A stretch of 64,000 bases of DNA from Entoloma clypeatum (GCA_963565915.1 OY751489.1:1736001-1800000); one strand, 5' to 3'; positions 22,323 to 33,776 are shown, numbered from the stretch's first letter. Made by a program: numbers and translations. Notes: generated from the letters alone by a model not told the origin.

Positions 22323-23940
22323 CAGTGCCTCACAAAACTGATTCAATGTTTGCTACTTTGTGAATACCTTCAAAATAACTTTGCAAATAATGCCAATCAA
22401 AAGAAGGTATTGGTACCTGGTTAAAAGCCCTGCTTCAGGACTCTCAGAATCTGCAATAATTATGTAATTCCCATAAAAGATGATCAATATATGATCAAAT
22501 TACTCCAGGGACTCATTGAATCAGTTTTGTGAGTATGTACAATAAATACAGTATTTTATACTTTAGTACTTGGTATTACCCCCCTTAGCTTTGATTATTG
22601 CCTCTACCCTTCTTGGCATACTTTCTATCAGGTTTTGACACACTTCTGGCTTTATATTATTCCACACCTCTGCTGCTCTGTCCCAAATCTCCCAGACTCC
22701 CTTGGGTGGTGTTGGATATTCATTCAACTTCCTTTTAATATGAACCCAGAGGTGTTCAATAGGATTGAGGTCTGGGGACTGTGCAGGCCAATCCAGCAGA
22801 GCAATATTCTTGCTGTCCATCCATTTTTTGGCCTTCTTGGAGGTGTGCTTGGGGTCATTGTCCTGCTGAAAAATGATCTCCTCTTCAGAGATTCCACTCT
22901 CCTCTATGCTGGGCAGCAAAGTGTCCTCCAAAATGGACACATACTGATCAGCATCCATCCCCCCCTCAACCTCTGCAAGTCTCCCCACACCTTCCCAACC
23001 CATACAACCCCAAACCATAATATTTCCTCCCCCAAACTTGACTGTGCCCTGAACCTCTCTTTCAATAAGCCCCTCACCCTTCTTTTTCCAGATCCATTCC
23101 TTGCCATCTGACCCAAACCTGTTGATTTTGGTCTCATCTGACCAAATGACCCTCTTCCAGTCCTCCACTGTCCATTCCCTGTGCTTCATAGCAAATGCCA
23201 AACGCCTCTTCCGATGTATGGCCTTTAAGAAAGGTCTTTTCTTCTTTGTTACATTCTTGAATTCATGTTTTCTGAGAACCCTTCTCACAGTTTCTGGGGA
23301 GACAGAATTGGAGATGACAGTGTTGATGTGTTTGGTAGCCTGCACAGCATTGGAGGCTCTCCCTGAGGTGATTTGTGAAAGTATGTTTCGTGTGTTGGTG
23401 GGAGAAAGCTTGGATGGACGACCACCAGAAGAGAGATTGCGATGAGGAAGAAGATTCTGAAGCACTCTGGAGACAGTTGGTTGGCTGACACCCAGGTTAG
23501 CGGCAATATGACAAGTGGAGTGACCATTGGAGGCCAGAGAAAGAATGTTTTCCTTGTGGGAAGAGGAGATAGGGCGCATGATTAATTATGGAGGCTGTTG
23601 AGGTTGGATTCTTCTTATACAACTTTTCTTGACAACCCATCAGGGTTCTATTCAAGTTCCATCAGTAAGTCATGACAACTGGTTACCATACAACCAGTGA
23701 AGCATTTGATTCTGATAATTGCCATAGGTACTCACAAAACTGATTCAATGAGTTGCTGATTTAATTTAATCATATCTCCATGGATCTGATTTAAATCATA
23801 TGATTCCTTTATATTCTGAAAGCCCTGAAGTAGGGCTTTCAATTATATACCAAAGGTTTAATTCAATTGGTATTCTTTGCAGAGTTATCTTGAAGGTATT
23901 CAAAAAGCAACAAACATTGAATCAGTTTTGTGAGGCACTG
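22323..23940 (-). mobile_element. Tc1/mariner transposon, copy 2 (1618 bp)
   Basis: It has the same length and ends as copy 1, with TA at 22321-22322 and 23941-23942. It sits in the 3' UTR of the LINE. All four 18-bp core sites are present. Confidence 0.97.
22563..23579 (-). CDS. Tc1/mariner DD34E transposase, copy 2
   Basis: The 338-codon frame is uninterrupted, with the WSDETKI, FQQDNDPKH and SPDLNPIEHLW catalytic motifs complete. It keeps Arg at residue 54, Arg at 123 and Trp at 279, which copy 1 has lost. Private differences from copies 1 and 3 are few (for example FKNVTKK and WIWKKK). It is a strong candidate for a functional source copy. Confidence 0.97.
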   Translation of the reverse strand: MRPISSSHKENILSLASNGHSTCHIAANLGVSQPTVSRVLQNLLPHRNLSSGGRPSKLSPTNTRNILSQITSGRASNAVQATKHINTVISNSVSPETVRRVLRKHEFKNVTKKKRPFLKAIHRKRRLAFAMKHREWTVEDWKRVIWSDETKINRFGSDGKEWIWKKKGEGLIEREVQGTVKFGGGNIMVWGCMGWEGVGRLAEVEGGMDADQYVSILEDTLLPSIEESGISEEEIIFQQDNDPKHTSKKAKKWMDSKNIALLDWPAQSPDLNPIEHLWVHIKRKLNEYPTPPKGVWEIWDRAAEVWNNIKPEVCQNLIESMPRRVEAIIKAKGGNTKY

Positions 23941-23993
23941 TATAAGTCAGTAGGGGGGGGTCGGGGGGCGGGATGAGGGGGGGGTGTTGGGTG

Positions 23994-24884
23994 TTAGCGG
24001 GCTGTTTGGAGAGCTTGGGTGGTAGGGGAAGCGAAACATTTTGAGGACTGGATGTAGTCGAGGAGGGGCTTGAGAGCAGAAGGATCTGATAGGAGGAAGG
24101 AGGTGGACTCAGCTTTGTGTAACAGTTTGCATCTCAGTATGTGTCTCTCGCGTTGGTAGCGTGGACAGGCTATGAGGAAGTGGTGGACCATCTCGGGGAC
24201 CAGTCCGCGGCAGTGGGGGCAGGAAGGGGTTTCTGATCGGCGAATGCGGAAGAGGTGTTGGTTGAGTGGGGAGTGGCCTGTCGGAGCTGGGTGAGGATCG
24301 CTGACTGCCAGCAATCAAGGTTGGTGATGAGTTTCAGGTATTTCCCCGATGGGAGCGACTTGTCTATGGCGTTCGTGGAGGGGAAGATCTCCAGCGGCGG
24401 GTCCATTGGGACTTGAGAGTGGCAAGGTGGGTTTGGCGAAGGGCGGTCAGGCTGTTGGGGAGGGGTTTTCTTCTGAGGAAGGATGGGAGGAGGGAGGGCG
24501 CGCTTGAGGTTCCCTGGGCAGCTTGATTGGCTAGCTCGTCTGCCCAATCATTTGGCGTGAATCTGATGTGTCCAGGTGTCCAGTGTATTTGGAGGTCAAC
24601 CGCATCTTTTGCGGGGCGCTTACCTTTGCTTGTGGTTTGGATAGGGTTTCAGTTACCTTTCCATCTGTATTGGGCAGTGTGGAGCCTTTCTGCAGCGTCG
24701 TGGACGTGGTCTAAGAGGTGGTGGGCTGGGTGGGGTCGTTGGTTGTTGAGGGCGCGTATGGCTGCTTGGCTGTCCATGCCTATGGCAATGTAGGTGTGAA
24801 GGGGGGTCTGGAGGGTGGTCAGCATGTGGAGAGCGAGCATGAGGCCTACGATTTCGGCTTCATGAACCATGTGAAGTGAGGCCA
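23994..24884 (-). pseudogene. LINE RNase H domain and C-terminal zinc finger
   Basis: RNase H removes RNA from the cDNA hybrid. Readable catalytic blocks are HEAEIVGLML (E), GMDSQAAIRAL (D) and HWTPGHIRFTPNDWADELA (H and D). After frameshifts, the frame at 24314-23994 gives a finger, CPHCRGLVPEMVHHFLIAC, of the kind found at the C-terminus of fungal Tad1 LINE ORF2 proteins. A TGA lies near 24650. The RT and endonuclease parts are absent through 5' truncation. Confidence 0.82.
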
Positions 24885-25330
24885 TCCTAGAGAAAAACGT
24901 CAACCGCAGAATCTCTGAACAAGTGGCTAGCGATGGCAAGACGTACACCGATTACGCAAAGGAGATCCGAAACAAGGGACGACAGATGGAAGGACACGCA
25001 CTGGTCATCCGAGGTGGCGGCGACATGCGCACCGGATTGGGTACCACTTATGGTGGTCAGGGCAAGGCCATGGAGATCGACAAAGCAGGAGTAGCCCATT
25101 GCTACAACTGTCAACGCTTTGGTCATCTGGCTAAAGACTGTAGCACTCCAAAGAAGAAAGATGGTTGCAAGTGTTTCAACTGTGACCAAGAAGGCCATAT
25201 CATGTGCAACTGCCGCAAGCCGAAGAAGAACTCTGGAAGGGTTAGGAAGGTGTCTGAGGAAGATGCCGAGAATGATGAAACCACAATCTTAGAAGCCGAC
25301 GAGAAGGATTTTCCTGAAGGGTCCAATTAA
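24885..25330 (+). pseudogene. Gag C-terminal part, copy A3
   Basis: This is open from the LINE junction to TAA at 25328, with both CCHC knuckles (about 25100 and 25170). It has CGA at 24980 where A1 has a TGA stop. The heptamer GGATTTT at 25306-25312 is in the same phase as in element B. However, TGA at 25315 follows in the pol frame, so a shift there would now terminate. Confidence 0.85.
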
Positions 25331-28300
25331 ACGACGCTAAGTCGCGACCCTTATCTATTAAACGGACTTGCTTGCCTTGTATGACTGCAGACAATAGAAC
25401 CTATGTCATCCCTGCCAAGCGAGCCGCTGCGTTGACTAAGATTGTGAAGGGAGATAAACCTCCGAAAAGACGAGAAATCAGGCTGTTAGCGCAGCTCAAA
25501 ACACGACGAGGACCAAAGGTTATCCGACCTGAGGTTGACAGCAGATGTGAACGCACATGCATTCATCCCAGAATAGTACGTGAACAGAACCTCCCCACGC
25601 GAGGAATACCACCCATAGCAATTCTAAATGCGGATGGATCACCAAATCGACAACAGAAAGCGAGCCAACTTGCCGAAGTCAAACTGGATTTGGGAGCACA
25701 TCAGGAAACCATGGAAGCAATGGTACTGGACATTGGGAGGACGGACATGCTCTTGGGACATGACTGGTTGGTACACCACAACCCCACAATCAATTGGACA
25801 ACCAGCGTGGTAACATTTAACCGATGCCCAACAACATGTCGAACCAAACACTCAGACATGGTTGAGGTGCGCGACAAAGATGCACCCAAAAAGTCAGATC
25901 AGAAATGGAAGCCTGGAGACCCTATTTTGGAAGCTGTCACTCCCACACCACCTACCACAACCAAACGACCCTCATATGTTGAACGATTTGCTCATCTTTT
26001 CGAGAAAGAGAACTTTGACAAAATCCCAAAGGAGAGGGAATGGGACCATGGTATCGAACTTACACCGGACGCACCAAAGGAACTAGGGGGAAATACCTAT
26101 CTATGATGCAAAAGGAACAAGAAGAATTGGACGCATTCATTGACGAGGGTCTAGCAACGGGAAAGATCCGCCCGTCCAAATCCCCTTATGCCTCCCCTTG
26201 CTTCTTCATCAACAAAAAGGATGGCTCCAAATGATTGGTACAAGATTACCGCATGGTCAATAAATTCACGGTCAAAGACAAGTTCCCACTCCCATGAATA
26301 TCCGATCTCTTGGACGTACTGAAAGATGCGGTCTACTTCAATAAAATGGACATCATGTGGGGCTATAACAACGTCCACATTAAGGAGGGTGATGAATGGA
26401 AAGCTGCCTTCCAGCGAGCACCCACATCAAAAAAGGAAGTTCAGAAGTTCCTTGGATTTGCCAACTTCTATCAACGTTTTATTGAAGGGTACTCAAACAT
26501 TGCAAAACCTCTCACCGCGCTCACAGGCGGTACGGCATTTCTAATAAAACAAATACTTCTACTTATTTTTTCGTTTCACTTGGGGACCAACAGAGCAGCA
26601 AGCCTTTGAAGGTCTCATACAGGCAATTACATCAGCACCAGTCTTGGCATTACCAAAATCAGAGGGACAGTTCAGGGTTGAAACTGATGCATCGGGCTAT
26701 GCAATTGGAGCAGTACTCTCTCAGAAGCAAGACAACAAATGGCACCCCATCGCATTCTTGTCATGGTCCGCGGCCGAACAGAATTATGAGATATACGACA
26801 AGGAACTCCTGGTGGTCATGGAAGCATTAAAAGATTGGAGACACTATCTGCTCGAAGCCAGGGAGTGTTTCGAAATCTTGACTGATCACAAGAACCTGGA
26901 ATATTTCCGTCGTCCTCAGGACCTGAATCAACGACAGCGACACTGGAAGATGAAGTTACAAGACTATGACTTTGAATTACGGCATGTACCCAGCAAAACC
27001 AATGCGAAAGCGGACATCCTGTCATGCTTACCCTGGTATGAAGCGGAACTCGAACCACAAGACAGTGACCAAATGCTCAAGGAGGGACTATTCTTGAAAC
27101 GATTGGAATCAGAAGATGTGGTACAAATGGAGATGTTCACGGAGGAACAATTCTTTGAAGGGGGTGAAACATCTGATTCCATCAAAATTGGAAACGTCAC
27201 GACCATCGAAAATCCGTGGATTGCACGCATCAAGGGTTCAAACCGCATGGAGACAGAAGTAGCCCAGGGTCTAAAGAAGAATCCTCATTGGTATCAACAG
27301 GAAAACGGCATCACATATGCAGGCGAACAAGTCTATGTTCCGCCAGATCCACAATTGCGACAAGAATTGATGTTTGAATCACACGATGCACCAGTGGCTG
27401 GACATCCAGGACAGTACCGGACACATGAACTCCTCACTCGCACCTACTGGTGGCCTACCATACTGCATGATGTGAAGAAGTACGTGAAGGGTTGCGACAC
27501 TTGTCAACGCAACAAGATTAACTGACAAAAGCGACATGCTCCGCTACATCCCCATGCAGCACCAAGTCACCCATGGGAAGACATAGGAATCGACGTCGTG
27601 GGACCAATACCAGGATCTGATGGAAAAAACGCAATTCTGGTCATCACGGATAGACATTCAAAGATGCTTCACCTCATTCCGACAACCATGGAACTATCAG
27701 CTGAAGGATTAGCCAAGATCTATCGGGATCAGATATGGAAGCTTCATGGGATCCCCAAGAGGATCATCAGCGATAGGGGACCACAATTCGCTGCGAAGTT
27801 CATGGAGATACTCTGCCGCATGTTAGGGATCAAGAGGAACCTGTCCACCGCATACCACCCACAGACTGATGGACAGGCCGAGCGATCGCATCAGGAAACA
27901 GAAGCATTCTTACAAAACTTTGTCAACCATCTACAGGATGATTGGGCAGAATGGATCGCAATCGCAGAGTTCCAGTACAATGACAAAGAACACCAGGCAA
28001 CGAAGCACACCCCATTCTACCTCAACTACGGTTTACATCCGTGGAAGGGAGAACTCGTGTTAGAAGATACCAATCCGGCTGCCAACGACTTCTTGAAAAA
28101 ACTCAAACAGGCACGAGAAGAAGCCAATGCTGCGCTGAAACAAGCACAGGATCAGATGAAGAAGACAGTTGACACACGGCGAAGTCCGTCTCGGGACTAC
28201 CACATCGGAGACAAGGTGTGGCTGGAAGGGACTAACATCAGGACTGATCGACCCTCAAAGAAACTTGATGCACTCCGACATGGACCATTCAAAGTCCTAG

Positions 28301-28638
28301 AGAAGAAAGGAGCTAGCGCGTACCTTCTTGATCTTCCGAAGACTTGGAAGATGATTCACCCTGTGTTCAACGAGACCCTGTTGTCACCATATGAAACTCC
28401 GAAGTACGCCATCCAGAAAAAGAAACCAGCCCCTGATCCGATCATCGTCGAAGGATGAGAAGAGTACCATGTGTCTACAATCCTGGACTCTCGAAAGTCC
28501 CGCGGAAAGATCCAGTACCTCGTCCAGTGGGAAGGATATGGCCCAGAAGAGAACACATGGGAACCGCGAGCTAATGTTCAGACCGCTCAAGATTTGATCC
28601 GTGATTTCCATTGGCAGAACCCGTCACGTCCACGATAA
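25331..28638 (+). pseudogene. Pol of copy A3, RT core deleted
   Basis: The protease frame from 25372 is open (VDSRCERTC, where Gly of the DSG triad is now Arg, so protease is dead). The RT reads to about 26413 and jumps to the thumb block ([17 protein letters not shown]). RNase H, integrase (GHPGQYRT, ISDRGPQFAAKF, DGQAERSHQ) and chromodomain ([16 protein letters not shown]) follow. TGA stops lie at 26232, 26295, 27523 and 28456. The last faces CGA at 9359-9357 in A'. It shares with A1 a frame change at the T-run near 26565. Confidence 0.88.
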
Positions 28639-28760
28639 AAGACACCCGTTGAAATCAGCAACAGCATCGACCTCATCAGTCAAAAACCCACCGAGTTCTC
28701 CGCTCCGTCTTCAATATAGCTACTCCATTCTTCCTCTATCTCTCCAACATCCTCCGCACC

Positions 28761-29123
28761 ATGTCCACCGCCACCACCACATCCACTGAAACCAACCCCG
28801 CCATCACTGCCCTCATGGGTGAAGCCCTCTCCATGAGAGACCAGATCCACGCGCTAGAAGCCTCGCTCGCCGACATCCTGCATCGACAGATGCACATCCG
28901 CCTCCATTCTTTATCTGACCTCCCCGTCGCACCAACCCCCGAAGAAAAACAAATCCTCGGGAACTACACCCGTACGCTGGTCATTGAAAACCGGCGCATC
29001 TGAATAGCCGTCCGGAGTCTCGAGCTCGCCGTTGCCATCAACGAAGAGTTAATAGACGATTGGAGCCTCAAGGAAAATGGCTCCTGGACAAACAACGACA
29101 ATGCCGGAGGATGGGGACAATGA
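28761..29123 (+). pseudogene. Third frame of family A, copy A3, one TGA
   Basis: This is a homologue of 8671-9042 with ATG at 28761, the same helical core (MRDQIHALEASLADILHRQ), and GWGQ before the stop. A TGA near 29001 replaces an Arg codon of A'. Amino acid differences from A' are mostly conservative. Confidence 0.7.
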
Positions 29124-29157
29124 CTCTGTGAGGACACAGAGCTTGAGGAGGGGAACA

Positions 29158-29525
29158 TGTTACGGACTTACCGGTTTGTATGTTACGCACTTTTCCCTTG
29201 CATTGTACCTTCGTTATTTCTTTGACTCATCGGACCGCTTATTCATTTACCTTTACTCTATCATTCTCCTTTAGTATACTTCGCTCCCGCGCTGACTCGC
29301 TCTCCGCAGTCGTCTGACTCACTTCGCACTGCCTTTCCGCAGTTACTGACTCATCCGCACTGCCCTCCGCAGCTACTGACTCACTCGCTACCGCTCGTAG
29401 CCAGTACTATATAAACCCCATGTACCATAGCTACATTCCTTAGATTTAGCAATCACTTTGCTCTTCGCCTTTCCACTTTCCTGCATACTCTGCCCGAACC
29501 TTGGAACGGTTTGTTAAGCATAACA
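29158..29525 (+). repeat. 3' LTR of A3 (368 bp)
   Basis: It is preceded by the purine tract GAGGAGGGGAACA, has TGTTACGG...GCATAACA ends, and a TATATAAA box at 29408-29415. The middle differs from the A' LTR, so A3 represents a distinct subfamily. Element C resumes at 29526. Confidence 0.92.
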
Positions 29526-30723
29526 ACCAGGATGTTCTGCAGGACTTGTGAGTCCTGCCAGCAAGCAAAGGGGTCAAACCGACCCCCTATGGGAAAAATC
29601 CACCCCCTCCCCATCCCGACGAAGCCTTGGGACTCCATAGGGATGGACTTTGTGGGCCCATTCCCAGAATCCAAGGGGTATAACTACCTATGGGTGGTTA
29701 TCTGCCGAATGATGAGCATGGTGCATCTCATTCCAGTATACACCAATATGAAAGCATCGGAGCTTTCGTGGGTGTATCATAGGGAGATTGTGCGCCTGCA
29801 CGGACTCCCAAGCTTGATCATGAGTGATCGAGATTCGAAATTCACGTCAAAATGGTGGCGTGAGTTACACAGGATGTTGAGAGCCAAGCTCCTAATGTCG
29901 ACATTCTTTCACCCACAAACCGACGGACAGACGGAACAGGCCAACAGAAGTGTTGGCCAGATTTTCCATATGGTTGTCCATCATGACCAGAAGACTGGTT
30001 GGACAGGGTGGACGTCACGGAGTTCGCAATAAATGTGAGCATATCAGGGACGACGGGGTATGCCCCGTTTGAGTTAAATGGAGGACATATGCCCTCTATG
30101 TTAAAAGAGTTACAGTCAGATGAGGCTATCCTGAAGGGTATCAGGGACTTTGCACTCCAGGCTCTGCAGAACCTGGCAGACGCGCACGATACGATTATAG
30201 AATCATGAGCTTTTCAGGTGAAATATGCAAATGAGAGGCATACGGCAGAGCCAGAACTACAAGTAGGTGACCTCGTCTACTTATCAACAAAAAATTTGAA
30301 TGTTCCAAAAGGTAGGGCAAGAAAACTTTGCCCTAAGTATGTAGGTCCCTATAAGATACTGAGATCAAGGCCAGAGACCTCGACGTACATGTTGGAGCTC
30401 CCTGTTGCGCTCCAGGAACATCGGATACATCCAACATTTCATGTGTCTCTCTTGTGACTGTATGAGGCATCAAATGATGCCTTATTCCCTAACAGGGTTC
30501 ATCCAGAGCCCTATGACTTTGGTGCGCCTGACAACACTGAGTGGTTCGTGGAGGAACTGTTGGGCCATTGGTGGAATGGCAGGAACCTTGAGTTTGAGGT
30601 TTGATGGAGTCTAGGTGACACAACATGGGAGCCGCAGTCGTCATGCAAGGACTTGGCAGCCCTTGACCAATATCTGGAACTGCAGGGCGTCCACCGCCCT
30701 GCTCAACTGTCCAAGCAACAGTG
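29526..30723 (+). pseudogene. Integrase and chromodomain-like end of element C pol
   Basis: Integrase begins at its zinc finger (CRTCESCQQAKGS). The core shows MDFVGPFPES, MSDRDSKFTS and HPQTDGQTEQANRSVGQIF, so D, D and E are present. The C-terminal part reads VGDLVYLSTKNLNVPKGRAR, KYVGPYKI and HPTFHVSLL, then a chromodomain-like tail (WFVEELLGHWWNGRNLEFEV). A frame change lies near 30000, and TGA stops occur at 30206, 30456 and 30602. Several very regular hairpins overlap conserved codons, for example 29539-29558 over CRTCES. Confidence 0.83.
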
Positions 30724-30847
30724 AAGAGGATGATTGGCATCCTCTAGTGATAATCGTCGGACCGTGGGAGTGTTGAAGGGGTCATGTGTGTTGCAGCGAC
30801 CTTGGGAAATTTTTCCTTCTTACTTCCGCAATTCACACTGCTTCGAC

Positions 30848-33776
30848 ATGCTGCACAGCAACGACGAAGCCACAGGTAGCGGTGCCCAGGGGCGCCGCTC
30901 AAACCGTCTGCAGGGTTCTCAGAACTGCAGGGGCAGTTCTGGAAGGGGGGGAAGAGGCGCACAGAGAGTGCCTCATAACCCCTCCTGGATATCGCAACCA
31001 ACAATGGGGCAGCTGCTGCCCCAGACACAGTATGCGCAGTTCGCGCAATACCCTAGGGGACATGTAGAGTATCCCCAGAATGTGCAGGCCTGTCAGGGGC
31101 CGACAACATATCAGGGTGGATTTCAAAATCCACCCATGCAGTCATGGGCCCTGCCAGTGCCCTCTCCTCTGCGAGTGGGAGGGTCCTGGGCGGATCAGAT
31201 GGAACTGGACTATGAAGGTCCAGCACCACGATGTGATGCGAGCACGTCGGACCACAGGGAGGACAATGTGTCCTCCAGAAGCAAGGGGAAACAGAAGGCG
31301 ACTGCGGTGGAGCTTTCTCAGAGCAAGCTCAAGGAAGGTGGAGAGTTCCAGTGGAAGCTCTTAGGCCTCTTAGATCGTGAAGGCTAGAAGTGGCCCGAGA
31401 CGCGATCTCGAATGAGTCGGCGGTCCTGACAATCCGCCAACTCACAACAATGATTGAAGACCTCTGCCGAGAGGTTGGACAGGCAAACAATGCCCGTCAA
31501 CAAGCAGAAAATGATTTTGTTATGGCAAGACGGAAGCGACCCACTTCTCCTCAGTCCCCTCCACAAGATGAGGACATGTGCTGTTCCCGGAAGGTGTGGA
31601 GTCAGGGAGGGTTCTCTACAGAACCCTCGTCATCTCGCACTAGGGAACAAGAGGGTCCATTAGCAGGACCCTCGGCCTCAGTCTCATCCTTGGGACCGGC
31701 TTCAGCTCACCCTTCTAGGGATTCCTCAGAATCTCGACCGGCAAAACCGTTACCGGTCAGAGAGCAAGGGATACCCCGGGGAGGTGAAGAGAGGTCTGGG
31801 GATCATCACAGACCCCCACAAGCCAAAAGGGTCATTCAAGGATCCAAGGGTGCCAGAAGGCACAAGCACCCCAGAGGTGACACGGTGGAACATATCGTTC
31901 CACCCCCACATGTCCACTTCTGTCGGGAGTGGATATGAAGTGGCCGAAGGTGGACAATGCAGTCCACCCATTGATGTTGGATGACCGTCCACAAGCCCCA
32001 GCCTCTGACTTGTCAGACGACTATGAGGATGAGGAGCCGTCCCTTACTGATGACCTGGAGGACATGGAGGAGGACGAGACAACCGGGGCGCAAGAAGTGT
32101 GCCTCCTCAAGAATCAAGAGGTTCGGTCTCGCATGGCCGAACAGGATGAAAAGGCGGCTAAGGAAGCCACCAAGCGGGAACATCGCAGGCCTGGATGTAT
32201 GTATTCCTGACCTGTTGGGTGTTGTCATTGTTGGCGGCAGCAATCATAAGGAATGTGACAACGCGTTCCGGGGAATGGTCTCAAACCGATACTTCGTGTT
32301 GAGGCGCACAAATATTGTGTTTGGAGGGCAGCATGCGATGGCTGCCTGTCAGCTCAAACGTAACACTTCTCAGTGTTATTATCTTCCGATCAAGTGGAAG
32401 ATGCAGAAGAAGGTTCCGCGGGGGTTCCCTATGAACCCCCAAGAAGTCGACGATCTCATTGGGGTCGTCAACAATAGGTATGTAGGAACAGAGGAACATG
32501 TCCTAGCGTACCTTCTGGTCAACGAATTCCGTTGAGTGACATTCAACGTCGCTGAGGAACAGTGGGATTGAGCGATGTTGTACGTCGCTCGAGACAATGT
32601 ATTTGAGCGGGTACAGTTACCTGTTCCAGGGACCAATCCTCTGTGGGTTACTCAAGTAATCCCACCAATGGCTGGCGCGATGCGCTTCAGCCGTGAATGG
32701 GGAACCAAAGGCTCTGGCCTCAACATGCCTGAGGCCACAATGGACATGTCAGAAATGGCGAAGTTCCTTATTCACCATGCTCGACCTGGGGGATTGAACC
32801 CCATAGTCGGCATTATCTTCAATTACGCCTTCCAAGTAGAAGGGCGTAGCGTCTTCGGATATGCCTTGGGGAGAATCTTGTCCCCAACCACTGCTCAGGC
32901 CCGGCAAGTGTTCATGAGACACTTTGCCACGATAGTGGCCTGGCCTCGTCTGTACAACGAGGCTATTGTATGGTGGAATGAATTTCATCCCACCGAGCCC
33001 TTTGTGTCAATCACAGAAGGGTTCCTGTTTCTTGTCTGGCAGATGGATGTACACAACCGCAACAGCAGAAACATGACAGACAACAATGTCCTTGCCGTCA
33101 TGATCCTGAATGGCATTCCGCCAGAGTGGTGGGTTATTCATACCCATATGGTTGGCAGTTCTTGTGCAATCATTTTGCGGCAAGGATGATGTATTCGGAA
33201 AACCTCTGAGTAATCGATGCGGATCGTCTGCATCATATTGAGCGGGGAGGGATTCCACCAGCAATCCCTCGGTGGGGAGGTTGGCGTAGCCCAACCGTGA
33301 ACGATGTGGGTCGTGTTTGGACCCTTATTCATGAGGAGGAAAATCAAGTTCCTCCTGTCTGGAGTTTGAACAGTGATATGTGGCTGTTGTATGGGGAAGA
33401 ACCCCGATATCACTATGTCAACAGACGAAGCAAGGGATCACAGATGGTCCCTCCGCAAACCTTGGTAAATAATGTATCCGCCTCCATTGGTGCTCTGTCG
33501 CTGGCGCTGCCAGCCACCCTGGGGGAGGATTCAGAAATGAGGGACGTTGTGCAGGCCGGACCTCACAACCTGGGAACGGCCGCTGGAGGGTCTAACGACC
33601 CTCACCCTATGCAGGAGTCTAACGACTCCTCGGACCCATTGGCTGCGGATGCCATGCCGGTCGATGGAGGGTCTAACAACCCTCACCCAGCGCAGGAGTC
33701 TAACAACTCCTTGGGTATCGCGACGGGTCCTGACGACGGCGGGAGCGCTCTGGGGAACGAGATCCCTCAACCGTAG
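30848..33776 (+). pseudogene. Large unrecognised frame downstream of pol in element C
   Basis: About 970 codons follow pol and precede the LTR. The first ATG in frame is at 30848. Parts in order are a Gly/Arg/Gln-rich N-terminus (SSGRGGRGAQR), a short coiled coil (IRQLTTMIEDLCREVGQANN), a Ser/Pro-rich stretch, an acidic stretch (DEEPSLTDDLEDMEEDE), and a globular region rich in Trp and Arg (32200-33190). The C-terminus is repetitive, with two copies of GGSN(D/N)PHP(M/A)QESN. Frame changes near 31385, 31930 and 32200 and TGA stops at 32533, 32569 and 33187 mark it as decayed. I do not recognise the family. A displaced Gag or an envelope-like or accessory protein are possibilities. Confidence 0.55.
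33586..33711 (+). repeat. Four matched hairpins in a tandem duplication
   Basis: Hairpins at 33586-33603 (GAGGGT/ACCCTC), 33613-33630 (AGGAGT/ACTCCT), 33667-33684 and 33694-33711 repeat the two stems. Loops are CTAACG in the first pair and CTAACA in the second. They encode the repeated C-terminus of the frame above. Confidence 0.9.

Larger units (their letters stand above)
22004..24884 (-). mobile_element. 5'-truncated LINE (Tad1-like), split by Tc1 copy 2
   Basis: Without the transposon, this is about 1.26 kb of LINE 3' end. It comprises an RNase H domain, a C-terminal CCHC finger, a GC-rich 3' UTR and a tail that reads poly-A followed by TTAAA repeats on the minus strand (22003-22020). No target duplication is visible, probably because the right flank was replaced by A3. 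Confidence 0.8.
24885..29525 (+). mobile_element. Ty3/gypsy family A, copy A3 (5' truncated)
   Basis: A3 starts in mid gag at the border with the LINE and runs through protease, a shortened RT, RNase H, integrase, chromodomain, the third frame, polypurine tract and 3' LTR. Against A1 it lacks about 340 bp of RT, including the YMDD box (junction near 26413), and about 40 bp at the solo LTR site. It sits inside element C. Confidence 0.9.

Noticed and set aside
22635..23111. Antisense 158-codon frame over the Tc1 transposase (also at 7813-8289 and 41875-42351)
   Set aside because: It recurs only because the transposase recurs, it lies fully opposite a confirmed gene, and it has no known motif.
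23943..23993. G-rich run as a G-quadplex regulatory element
   Set aside because: It lies in a LINE 3' UTR where GC-rich tracts are common, and nothing ties it to a function.
33586..33711. Regular repeats considered as a CRISPR array
   Set aside because: There are only two unit copies, no constant repeat-spacer pattern, a eukaryotic context, and the repeats lie in a coding frame.
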